DNA of 64,000 bases, taken from contig NZ_JALLIN010000016.1 of NCBI RefSeq assembly GCF_023630175.1, forward strand, positions 62,001 through 126,000. Direction: 5' to 3'. The notes beneath the pieces are model-generated. The model was not told the DNA's origin. It did no database searches and saw nothing but the letters and a program-made list of their open reading frames with translations. Each line of letters starts with the position of its first letter. Position 1 is the stretch's first letter. The translations under genes were made by a program, and so were the position numbers. The stretch is from Streptomyces cellostaticus. Lineage in GTDB: Bacteria; Actinomycetota; Actinomycetes; Streptomycetales; Streptomycetaceae. Of this stretch, positions 56,893 through 64,000 are shown piece after piece.

Positions 56893-56950
56893 AAGTGACG
56901 AGACTACGGGGTCGGAGGCCTTTGCTCGCCCTCGGGGGCGGCCAGGGGGG

Positions 56951-58174
56951 TCAGTCCGCGGCGGGCGCGTGCTGCTCGGTGGCCGCCGGCACGTCGACCT
57001 CGCGCCAGAAGCCCGCCCGGATGGCGTAGCGGTCGTGCTCGTCGATCTGGTCGTCCTTGTGGGCGAGCAGGCCGAAGCGCGCGGCGTAGCGCAGCAGCTC
57101 GCCGTCGATGCGGTGCGGGATGCGCGGGTACATCGTGGACAGCCGGTGCACATGGTTCTGGTCGCCGAGCCGGGAGATCCAGCGGCGGGCGAAGACCTGC
57201 CCCACCTCGTACGGGTCGCCGCCGACGGTGGTGATGTCCTCCTCCCGGTCGGCCCACCGCTGCTCGGCGGTGGTGAGCTGGGCGAGGGTCGGCATCGAGG
57301 CGACCTCGGGCGGCTCGGCGACCGCTCCGGGCCGGTCCACCCAGCCCTTGTCGGAGGACCACCTGAGGGTCGCGGTCGTCGGGTGCTGCACGGCCTGTAC
57401 GCCGGGTGCGCGCAGCGCGGCGAGGTCCTTGGGGGTGGGCACCCCCTTGGGGGCGGCCGCCCGGCCCTGGGGGGAGTGCTCGGCGGCGGCCGGCGGGTGG
57501 GAGCCCTCCTCGGCCGGCCGCTCGGTGCCCGCGAGCGCGGAGTCCGGCAGCGGCGCCGAGAGGATCGCGGCGATCTCGGGGCGGGGCGCGGGCGGCGGGG
57601 CGCAGACACCGGTCAGCTCCTTGGCGCGGACCGCCTGGGTGATCCAGGCCCGGTCCAGCACCCGGCGCTCGTCGGCCTCGGCGACCAGGTCCTCGGACTG
57701 GTTGTAGTCGCCGTCGGCGGCCTGGACGGCCCAGAGGTGGACGGCGACGCCGTGCTCCTTGGCTGCCATCATCCCGGGCAGCAGGTCGCCGTCACCGGTG
57801 ACCAGGACGATGTCGGAGCAGGCGCGGTTGCGCGCGAGCTCGGTCAGCTCGGCGTGCATGGCGGCGTCCACGCCCTTCTGCGCCCAGCGTCCGTCGCTGC
57901 GGGTCAGCGCGCCCAGCCGGACGGTGACCCGGGGCATCACGCGCAGCCGGCGGTGCTCCGGCTGGGGGACGCGGTCGGGAGCGCCGTCGAACCAGTAGAT
58001 GCGCAGCAGGGGGCGCTGGGTCTCCGACTCGGCGCGTTCGCGCAGGGCCTGGATCAGCCCCGCGTGGTCGACGGTGATCCGGGACCGTGACGGCTCGCCG
58101 GCGAGGAGGCTGGCGGCGGCACCCAGCAGATACCCGGCGTCCACCAGGACGATGCAACGGTCCACGCGACTCAC
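56951..58174 (-). CDS. NYN-domain (PIN-like, LabA family) protein with C-terminal OST-HTH-like region
   Basis: A 407-residue protein. The NYN nuclease-like domain at 5-165 has the acidic residues of the PIN/FLAP fold: D12 in VLVDAGYLLG, D103 in QKGVDAAMHAEL, and D128/D130 in LVTGDGDLLPGM. A proline/alanine-rich linker (about 210-285) leads to a C-terminal helical region (about 300-395: YEVGQVFARRWISRLGDQNHVHRL, IPHRIDGELLRYAARFGLL), which may be a nucleic-acid-binding winged helix. It probably acts on RNA, by family. GTG 58174. Divergent from the small disordered protein. Confidence 0.88.
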   Translation of the reverse strand: MSRVDRCIVLVDAGYLLGAAASLLAGEPSRSRITVDHAGLIQALRERAESETQRPLLRIYWFDGAPDRVPQPEHRRLRVMPRVTVRLGALTRSDGRWAQKGVDAAMHAELTELARNRACSDIVLVTGDGDLLPGMMAAKEHGVAVHLWAVQAADGDYNQSEDLVAEADERRVLDRAWITQAVRAKELTGVCAPPPAPRPEIAAILSAPLPDSALAGTERPAEEGSHPPAAAEHSPQGRAAAPKGVPTPKDLAALRAPGVQAVQHPTTATLRWSSDKGWVDRPGAVAEPPEVASMPTLAQLTTAEQRWADREEDITTVGGDPYEVGQVFARRWISRLGDQNHVHRLSTMYPRIPHRIDGELLRYAARFGLLAHKDDQIDEHDRYAIRAGFWREVDVPAATEQHAPAAD

Positions 58175-58390
58175 CCTCTTCCCGGGAGGCTTTGCTTCGG
58201 ACTTCCTTCGAGTCTGCCCGAACGGACGGGCGTTAACGGCCGGAACTCGATCTTCGGCGTGGCGTACAGGGAGCCCGTTCGCCCACCTTCCCTGTCACAC
58301 ACGGTAATTATCCGACATGCGGCTGATGTCAGCGTATGTGAATCTGATCCCGGCCCTGGCCCCTAGATCCCCCTCAGGAGGCAGATCACC

Positions 58391-58570
58391 ATGGCCAAGA
58401 ACAAGAACCGCAAGCAGGGTGGCCCGCAGAACCGCGCTCCGCAGGCCGAGCACACGGCGGAACGCGCTCAGCGTCCGGCGGCGGAGGAACCCGAGTCCTC
58501 CATGGCGGGCGTCACGGGCAGCCACTCCGATGTCTCCCGTAAGAAGCAGAAGAGCTTCGGCCACAACTAA
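58391..58570 (+). CDS. 59-residue disordered small protein
   Basis: A short gene read directly from the sequence: it begins MAKNKNRKQGGPQNRAPQ and ends SRKKQKSFGHN. It is lysine/glutamine/asparagine-rich at both ends, with an acidic-alanine centre (AAEEPESSMAG), and has no hydrophobic core, so it is probably unstructured. AGGAGG lies nine bases before the ATG, and an 11-bp hairpin terminator follows, so it is a complete transcription unit. Function not recognised; nucleic-acid binding is possible given the basic ends. Confidence 0.8.
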   Translation: MAKNKNRKQGGPQNRAPQAEHTAERAQRPAAEEPESSMAGVTGSHSDVSRKKQKSFGHN

Positions 58571-58597
58571 AGGCATTTGAAGCCCAGGCACGCAGGA

Positions 58598-58624
58598 GGG
58601 GCGCACCCGGTGAGGGTGCGCCCC
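58598..58624. terminator. Terminator between the small protein gene and dnaE1
   Basis: Perfect 11-bp stem (58598-58608 with 58614-58624) with a five-base loop, followed by TTCGTC on the plus strand; it lies between convergent genes. Confidence 0.8.
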
Positions 58625-58669
58625 TTCGTCGTCCGCGCGGTGTCCGGCCCGGTTGCCCGGCGCCGTGGC

Positions 58670-61600
58670 TCAGCCGGCCAGGCAGGACGGGCCGAGCAGT
58701 ACCTTCAGGTCGCCGAAGAGCGCCGGATCGGGCTTGACCCGGTGCCGGTCCAGGCGCAGCACGGTGGTCTTGCGCGGGCCCTGGAGCCTGATCCGGACCT
58801 CGCTGTCGCCCTTGTGGTGGCCGAGGATCTCGCCGAGCCGGCTGATCATGGGCGGAGTGACCCTGGTGGCCGGGATGGTGAGGATCACCGGGGCGTTGGT
58901 GCCCGCGTTGGAGAGGTCCGGGACCATCAGTTCCATGGCGACGAGCCTCGGCACGTCCTCGCGCTTGTCGAGGCGGCCCTTGACGAAGACCACGGCGTCC
59001 TCGACCAGTTGGGTCGAGACCAGTTGGTAGGTGGCCGGGAAGAACATGCACTCGATGGAACCCGCCAGGTCCTCCACCGTGGCGATCGCCCAGGCGTTGC
59101 CCTGCTTGGTCATCTTGCGCTGCAGGCCCGAGATGATGCCGCCGATGGTGACGACCGCGCCGTCCGCGTGCTCACCGCCGGTGAGCTGGGAGATCCCCGC
59201 GTCCGCCTTGTCGGACAGCACGTGCTCCAGGCCGAAGAGCGGGTGGTCGGAGACGTACAGACCGAGCATCTCGCGCTCCTGGGCGAGCAGATAGGTCTTG
59301 TCCCACTCGTCCTCGGCGAACTGCACGTCGAGTCCGAAGCCGGGTTCGCTGCTGGTCTCCTCGCCCATGCCGCCGAAGAGGTCGAACTGGCCCTCCGCCT
59401 CCTTGCGCTTGACCGCGACCACGTTGTCGATCATCGGCTCGAAGTGCGCGGTGAGGCCCTTGCGAGTGTGCCCCAGGGTGTCGAAGGCGCCCGCCTTGAT
59501 CAGCGACTCCGTGGTCCGCTTGTTGCACGCGACCGCCTCGACCTTGTCGAGGTAGTCGGGGAACGAGGCGTACTTGCCCTTGGCCTTGCGGCTCTTGATG
59601 ATCGATTCCACCACGTTCGTGCCGACGTTGCGCACGGCTTCGAGGCCGAAGAGGATCACGTCGTCGCCCTGGGCGGCGAAGTTGTGCAGCGACTCGTTGA
59701 CGTTCGGCGGGAGCACCCTGATGCCCATGCGGCGGCACTCGTTGAGGTAGATCGCCGACTTGTCCTTGTCGTCCTTGACGGAGGTCAGCAGGGCGGCCAT
59801 GTACTCGGCCGGGTGGTTCGCCTTGAGGTAGGCGGTCCAGTAGGAGACCAGGCCGTAGGCGGCGGAGTGCGCCTTGTTGAAGGCGTAGCCGGCGAAGGGG
59901 ACCAGCACGTCCCACAGGGCCTGGATCGCCTCGTCGCTGTACCCCTTCTCCCGGGCGCCCTTCTGGAAGAGGACGAAGTTCTTCGCCAGCTCGTCGGGCT
60001 TCTTCTTGCCCATCACGCGGCGCAGGATGTCGGCCTCGCCGAGCGAGTACCCGGCGATGATCTGGGCGGCCTTCTGCACCTGCTCCTGGTAGACGATCAG
60101 GCCGTAGGTGACGGCCAGGACCTCTTCCAGGGGCTCCTCCAGCTCCTTGTGGATCGGGGTGATCTCCTGGAGCTTGTTCTTGCGCAGCGCGTAGTTGGTG
60201 TGGGAGTCCATGCCCATCGGGCCCGGACGGTAGAGCGCGGAGACGGCGGAGATGTCCTCGAAGTTGTCCGGCTTCATCAGGCGCAGCAGCGAGCGCATGG
60301 GGCCGCCGTCGAACTGGAAGACGCCCAGGGTGTCGCCGCGCTGGAGGAGTTCGAAGGTCTTCGGGTCGTCGAGCGGCAGGGCCAGCAGGTCGAGGTCGAT
60401 GCCCTTGTTGGACTTCACCATCTTGACGGCGTCGTCCATGATCGTCAGGTTGCGCAGGCCGAGGAAGTCCATCTTCAGCAGGCCGAGCGACTCGCACTGC
60501 GGGTAGTCCCACTGCGTGATGGTCACGCCGTCCGTGTGGCGCACCCAGATCGGGGCGTGGTCGACGATGGGCTCGCTGGACATGATCACGCCGGCGGCGT
60601 GCACGCCCATCTGCCGCACCAGGCCCTCGACGCCCTTGGCGGTGTCGATGACCTTCTTGACGTCCGGCTCGTTCTCGTACATCGAGCGGATCTCGCCGGC
60701 CTCGTTGTAGCGCGGGTGCGAGGGGTTGGTGATGCCGTCGAGGTCGATGCCCTTGCCGAGGACGTCGGCGGGCATCGCCTTGGTGAGGCGGTCGCCCATG
60801 GCGTACGGGTAGCCCAGGACGCGCGCGGAGTCCTTGATCGCGTTCTTCGCCTTGATCTTGCCGTAGGTGCCGATCATGGCGACCTTGTCCGCGCCGTACT
60901 TCTCGGTCACGTACCTGATCACCTCGACGCGCCTGCGCTCGTCGAAGTCGATGTCGACGTCGGGCATGGAGACGCGCTCGGGGTTGAGGAACCGCTCGAA
61001 GATCAGGCCGTGCGGGATCGGGTCGAGGTCGGTGATGCCCATGGCGTAGGCGACGATCGAGCCGGCCGCGGAGCCGCGGCCGGGGCCGACCGCGATGCCG
61101 TTCTTCTTCGCCCACATGATGAAGTCGGCGACGACGAGGAAGTACCCCGGGAACCCCATCTGGATGATGACGTCCATCTCGTACTCGACCTGCTTCTGGC
61201 GGTCCTCGGGGACGCCGCCGGGGAAGCGCCGCTCCATGCCGCGGCGGACCTCCTCCTTGAACCAGGTGACCTCGGTGAAGCCGTCCGGGATGTCGAACTT
61301 CGGCATGAGGTTCTTCGCCTCGAACATGCCGGTGGTGTCGATCTGCTCGGCCACCAGCAGCGTGTTGCGGCAGCCCTCCTGCCAGGCGTCCGAGGAGTCG
61401 ACGGCGTACATCTCGTCCGTGGACTTCAGGTAGTAGCCGGTGCCGTCGAACCTGAAGCGGTCGGGGTCGGAGAGGTTCTTGCCGGTCTGGATGCACAGCA
61501 GCGCGTCGTGGGCGGTCGCCTCGTGCGCGTACGTGTAGTGCGAGTCGTTGGTGACCAGCGGGGGGATGCCGAGCTTCTTGCCGATCTCCAGCAGGCCGTC

Positions 61601-62209
61601 ACGGACCCGGTGCTCGATCTCGATGCCGTGGTCCATCAGCTCCAGGAAGTAGCGGTCCTTGCCGAAGATGTCCTGGTAGTCGGCGGCCGCCTTCAGGGCC
61701 TCGTCGAACTGGCCGAGGCGAAGGCGGGTCTGCAGCTCGCCGGAGGGGCAGCCGGTGGAGGCGATCAGGCCCTCGGACCACTGGGAGATCGTCTCCTTGT
61801 CCATCCGGGGCCACTTCTGGAGCCAGCCCTCGGCGTACGCGTCCGAGGACAGCTTGAAGAGGTTGTGCAGGCCCGTCGAGTTCGCCGCCCAGATCGTCTT
61901 GTGGGTGTAGCCGCCGGAACCGGAGACGTCGTCCCTCTTCTGGTGCGGCTGGCCCCACTGGATCTTGCGCTTGTTGCGCCGGGACTCGGGCGCGACGTAC
62001 GCCTCGATGCCGATGATCGGGGTGACTCCGGCCTTCTTCGCGGAATGGAAGAAGTCGTACGCCCCGTGCAGGTTGCCGTGGTCGGACATGGCGATGTGCG
62101 TCATGCCCATCTCGTTGCAGGCGTCGAACATGTCCTTGAGCCGCGCGGCACCGTCCAGCAGCGAGTACTGGGTGTGGACGTGCAGGTGCGTGAAGGGCGG
62201 CTTCGACAC
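58670..62209 (-). CDS. dnaE: DNA polymerase III alpha subunit (replicative)
   Basis: A 1,179-residue C-family DNA polymerase. The N-terminal PHP domain starts FTHLHVHTQYSLLDGAARL; the polymerase core has GPGRGSAAGS, the catalytic aspartates in MPDVDIDFDERRR, a third Asp in CESLGLLKMDFLGLRN, and VYQEQVQKAAQIIAGYSLGEAD. The helix-hairpin-helix, beta-clamp-binding and OB (about 970-1060) regions follow. This is DnaE1, the essential replicase. GTG 62209 is chosen because it follows TTGGAGG and the PHP fold starts five residues on. A TAGACT at 62272-62277 (minus strand) may be its -10. Confidence 0.97.
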   Translation of the reverse strand: MSKPPFTHLHVHTQYSLLDGAARLKDMFDACNEMGMTHIAMSDHGNLHGAYDFFHSAKKAGVTPIIGIEAYVAPESRRNKRKIQWGQPHQKRDDVSGSGGYTHKTIWAANSTGLHNLFKLSSDAYAEGWLQKWPRMDKETISQWSEGLIASTGCPSGELQTRLRLGQFDEALKAAADYQDIFGKDRYFLELMDHGIEIEHRVRDGLLEIGKKLGIPPLVTNDSHYTYAHEATAHDALLCIQTGKNLSDPDRFRFDGTGYYLKSTDEMYAVDSSDAWQEGCRNTLLVAEQIDTTGMFEAKNLMPKFDIPDGFTEVTWFKEEVRRGMERRFPGGVPEDRQKQVEYEMDVIIQMGFPGYFLVVADFIMWAKKNGIAVGPGRGSAAGSIVAYAMGITDLDPIPHGLIFERFLNPERVSMPDVDIDFDERRRVEVIRYVTEKYGADKVAMIGTYGKIKAKNAIKDSARVLGYPYAMGDRLTKAMPADVLGKGIDLDGITNPSHPRYNEAGEIRSMYENEPDVKKVIDTAKGVEGLVRQMGVHAAGVIMSSEPIVDHAPIWVRHTDGVTITQWDYPQCESLGLLKMDFLGLRNLTIMDDAVKMVKSNKGIDLDLLALPLDDPKTFELLQRGDTLGVFQFDGGPMRSLLRLMKPDNFEDISAVSALYRPGPMGMDSHTNYALRKNKLQEITPIHKELEEPLEEVLAVTYGLIVYQEQVQKAAQIIAGYSLGEADILRRVMGKKKPDELAKNFVLFQKGAREKGYSDEAIQALWDVLVPFAGYAFNKAHSAAYGLVSYWTAYLKANHPAEYMAALLTSVKDDKDKSAIYLNECRRMGIRVLPPNVNESLHNFAAQGDDVILFGLEAVRNVGTNVVESIIKSRKAKGKYASFPDYLDKVEAVACNKRTTESLIKAGAFDTLGHTRKGLTAHFEPMIDNVVAVKRKEAEGQFDLFGGMGEETSSEPGFGLDVQFAEDEWDKTYLLAQEREMLGLYVSDHPLFGLEHVLSDKADAGISQLTGGEHADGAVVTIGGIISGLQRKMTKQGNAWAIATVEDLAGSIECMFFPATYQLVSTQLVEDAVVFVKGRLDKREDVPRLVAMELMVPDLSNAGTNAPVILTIPATRVTPPMISRLGEILGHHKGDSEVRIRLQGPRKTTVLRLDRHRVKPDPALFGDLKVLLGPSCLAG

Positions 62210-62271
62210 GGTGTGGCCTCCAACGGAAACGACTGGCGACGGGCGGGCGGACGGTCCGGGGTCAGCGTCGA

Positions 62272-62277
62272 AGTCTA
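62272..62277 (-). promoter_or_regulatory. Possible -10 of dnaE
   Basis: TAGACT on the minus strand, 63 bases before the dnaE start, in the 224-base divergent gap with the DUF2252 gene. No good -35 hexamer pairs with it. Confidence 0.3.
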
Positions 62278-62433
62278 TGCCGGGGCACTGACACACGCGG
62301 GGCATCCCCACGTACCTTCGTCCGGGAACCGGGCACTCCCGCGCGGCGTCGCCCGTTGAAGACGGCGGAGACGCTGTCGTTCCCCCGCACGCACATCCAC
62401 GCACCACCGTCCCGCACCAGGAGGCACTCCGCG

Positions 62434-63759
62434 ATGTCGGTCCCCGAGCTCAACGACGAGCAGCGCGGCGAGGAGATCCTCGCCGTCTTCGACACCGCCT
62501 TCGGCCGGCTCCTGGCCGCCGACCCGGCCGCGTTCCGGGTGAAGTTCCGGAAGATGGCGGCCTCGTCCTTCGCGTTCTACCGGGGCACGGCGTGCCTCTT
62601 CTACCACGACCTCGACGCGGAGAAGCGCGGCGGCCCGTACCTGGACGACCGCACCTCGCGCGTGTGGATCCACGGCGATCTGCACGCGGAGAACTTCGGC
62701 ACCTACATGGACTCCAACGGGCGCCTGGTCTTCAACGTCAACGACTTCGACGAGGCCTACGTCGGCCCGTTCACCTGGGACCTGAAGCGCTTCTCCGCCT
62801 CCATCGCGCTGATCGGCTACGCGAAGGCGCTCAGCGACGACCAGATCACCGAGCTGGTGACGATCTACGCCGAGGCCTACCGGGAGCGCATCCACGCCCT
62901 GGCCACGGGCGCCAAGAGCGACGAGGTGCCGCCGTTCACCCTGGACACCGCGCAGGGGCCGCTGCTGGACGCGCTGCGTGACGCCCGCTCGCTCACCCGC
63001 TTCGGACTGCTGGAGTCGATGACGGAGATCCGCGACTTCGAGCGCCGGTTCGCGCCCGGCGGCGGCTCCGTCGAGCTGGACGCCGCCACCCGCTACAAGG
63101 TGCTGGCCGCCTTCGACGGCTACCTGGAGACCCTCCCGGAGACCTCGCTGGCCCGCCCGGACTCCTACCGGGTGAAGGACGTCGTGGGGCGCCGGGGCAT
63201 CGGCATCGGCTCGGCGGGCCTGCCGTCGTACAACATCCTGCTGGAGGGGCCCAGCGACGCCCTGGAGAACGATGTCGTGATCTACATCAAGCAGGCCCAG
63301 ACCCCGGCGGTGTCCCGCCACGTCACGGACCCGGCGATCGCGGAGTACTTCCAGCACGAGGGGCACCGCACGGTGATCTCCCAGCGCGCCCTGCAGGCGC
63401 ACGCCGACCCGTGGCTGGGCTGGACGGAGCTGGACGGCGCGGGGCAGCTGGTCGCCGAGGTCTCGCCGTACGCGGTCGACCTGGACTGGGACGACATCGA
63501 CGACCCGGAGGAGATCGCGGCCGTCGTCGCCGACCTGGGCCGGGCCACGGCCACGATGCACGCGGCGGCGGACGAGACCTCGGGCGAGTCGCTGGTGCCG
63601 TTCTCCACCGAGCGGGCCATCGACGCGGCCCTAGCGGCCGACGAGGAGGGCTTCGCGCCGCTCCTGGTCGACTTCGCGCACGGCTACGGCGCACGCACGC
63701 GCGCCGACCACCAGATCTTCCTTGACCTGTTCCGCAACGGCCGGATCCCGGGTCTGTAA
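62434..63759 (+). CDS. DUF2252 family kinase-fold protein
   Basis: A 441-residue DUF2252 protein. The aminoglycoside-phosphotransferase-like motifs are HGDLHAEN (80-87) and NVNDFDEAYVGPFTWDLKRF (NDFDEA at 103-108), which stand for the Brenner HxDxxxxN and metal-binding D motifs of kinase-like enzymes. The phosphorylated substrate is unknown. ATG 62434 follows AGGAGG at ten bases; the few codons upstream in frame lack family likeness. It is divergent from dnaE and followed by a small hairpin. Confidence 0.9.
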   Translation: MSVPELNDEQRGEEILAVFDTAFGRLLAADPAAFRVKFRKMAASSFAFYRGTACLFYHDLDAEKRGGPYLDDRTSRVWIHGDLHAENFGTYMDSNGRLVFNVNDFDEAYVGPFTWDLKRFSASIALIGYAKALSDDQITELVTIYAEAYRERIHALATGAKSDEVPPFTLDTAQGPLLDALRDARSLTRFGLLESMTEIRDFERRFAPGGGSVELDAATRYKVLAAFDGYLETLPETSLARPDSYRVKDVVGRRGIGIGSAGLPSYNILLEGPSDALENDVVIYIKQAQTPAVSRHVTDPAIAEYFQHEGHRTVISQRALQAHADPWLGWTELDGAGQLVAEVSPYAVDLDWDDIDDPEEIAAVVADLGRATATMHAAADETSGESLVPFSTERAIDAALAADEEGFAPLLVDFAHGYGARTRADHQIFLDLFRNGRIPGL

Positions 63760-63773
63760 CGTCGCGCACTCAC

Positions 63774-63792
63774 AGGCCCCCTTTAGGGGCCT
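63774..63792 (+). terminator. Terminator after the DUF2252 gene
   Basis: A 7-bp perfect stem AGGCCCC/GGGGCCT with loop CTTTA, 14 bases after the stop codon; short but well placed. Confidence 0.55.
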
Positions 63793-63805
63793 CTTACCCG
63801 CCTCC

Positions 63806-64000
63806 GTGACAGACTCTGACTTCGCTATGGACATATCCGGAACCCAGCTCAGAGCCGTGCGCGCGGCACTGTTCACGGCAGTCGCCGTGACGCTCAGCAC
63901 CGCGTCGCACGTCCTGCTGTCCAGGGTCCCGCTGCCGGCCGCGACCGTGGCCGCGGTCGCGGCCGGCGTGTTCGCCGGCGCGTACGCGCTGGCGGGCCGC
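63806..64000 (+). CDS. Hypothetical integral membrane protein (5' part only)
   Basis: An open frame running off the window end. It reads TDSDFAMDISGTQLRAVRAALFTA and continues with alanine/valine-rich hydrophobic stretches (about residues 19-38 and 45-60), so at least two membrane helices begin here. GTG 63806 is chosen; ATG 63827 in the same frame is equally possible, and neither has a clear ribosome-binding site, which may mean a leaderless mRNA. No family can be assigned from this part. Confidence 0.6.
   Translation, partial: MTDSDFAMDISGTQLRAVRAALFTAVAVTLSTASHVLLSRVPLPAATVAAVAAGVFAGAYALAGR

Noticed and set aside
58577..62359. Long open frame (1,260 codons) opposite dnaE
   Set aside because: Same reason: shadow of a well-supported essential gene, with composition dominated by Val, Asp, Gly and His from antisense codons.

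Overview
The window is a very GC-rich stretch of an actinobacterial chromosome, almost certainly Streptomyces. The evidence is GTG and TTG starts, dense translationally coupled operons, a PdtaR-type ANTAR regulator, a Tat-exported nucleotidase, a GH46 chitosanase, TrpM, PriA (HisA/TrpF) and a 1,179-residue DnaE1. From memory, the gene order follows the S. coelicolor region that runs from pyk through gltBD, trp, his and dnaE.

Layout. 1-3.5 kb: the end of a branched-chain amino-acid ABC ATPase, pdtaR (-), tRNA-Leu(CAA), a free-standing gene with a helix-turn-helix and two LAGLIDADG motifs, and pyk (-). 4-14.6 kb: a Tat-secreted 5'-nucleotidase, a coupled decarboxylase/N-monooxygenase pair that looks like desA-desB without the rest of a siderophore pathway, a GNAT enzyme, aminopeptidase N flanked on both sides by tandem repeats, chorismate mutase, an HExxH protein with a zinc ribbon, and a VWA protein. 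14.7-23.8 kb: a rhomboid protease, a chitosanase, gltBD (-) with GlnR-like half-sites upstream, and a VIT-family metal transporter with a metalloregulator-like palindrome at its promoter.

24.1-32.0 kb: a seven-gene, almost wholly overlapping operon with four ADP-ribosylglycohydrolase-fold proteins (one with eroded metal-site motifs), a PfkB/ribokinase-type kinase, a family III CoA-transferase and a CitE-type CoA lyase. This is the best candidate for an undescribed pathway, possibly nucleoside or ADP-ribose salvage linked to acyl-CoA cleavage.

32.1-49.9 kb: lgt, a DsbA-like protein and amino-acid biosynthesis read on the minus strand. The his block is hisD-hisC-hisB-(54-aa membrane protein)-hisH-priA-ridA-hisF. 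After an ArsR/MFS pair and a TIGR03085 gene come hisI-trpE-TIGR02234-HGxxPAAW-DUF2752-trpC-trpM-trpB-trpA. No trpF, trpD or trpG is present; PriA supplies the TrpF activity. trpE carries an in-frame insertion that matches a palindromic repeat. 50-64 kb: a beta-helix-like membrane protein, a repeat-like protein, a Lon N-terminal-like protein, a YbaK deacylase, an ABC exporter, a NYN nuclease-like protein, a 59-aa disordered protein, dnaE1 (-), a DUF2252 protein and the start of a membrane protein.

Several perfect GC-rich hairpins mark transcription-unit ends. Most long open frames opposite real genes are codon-bias shadows and are omitted.
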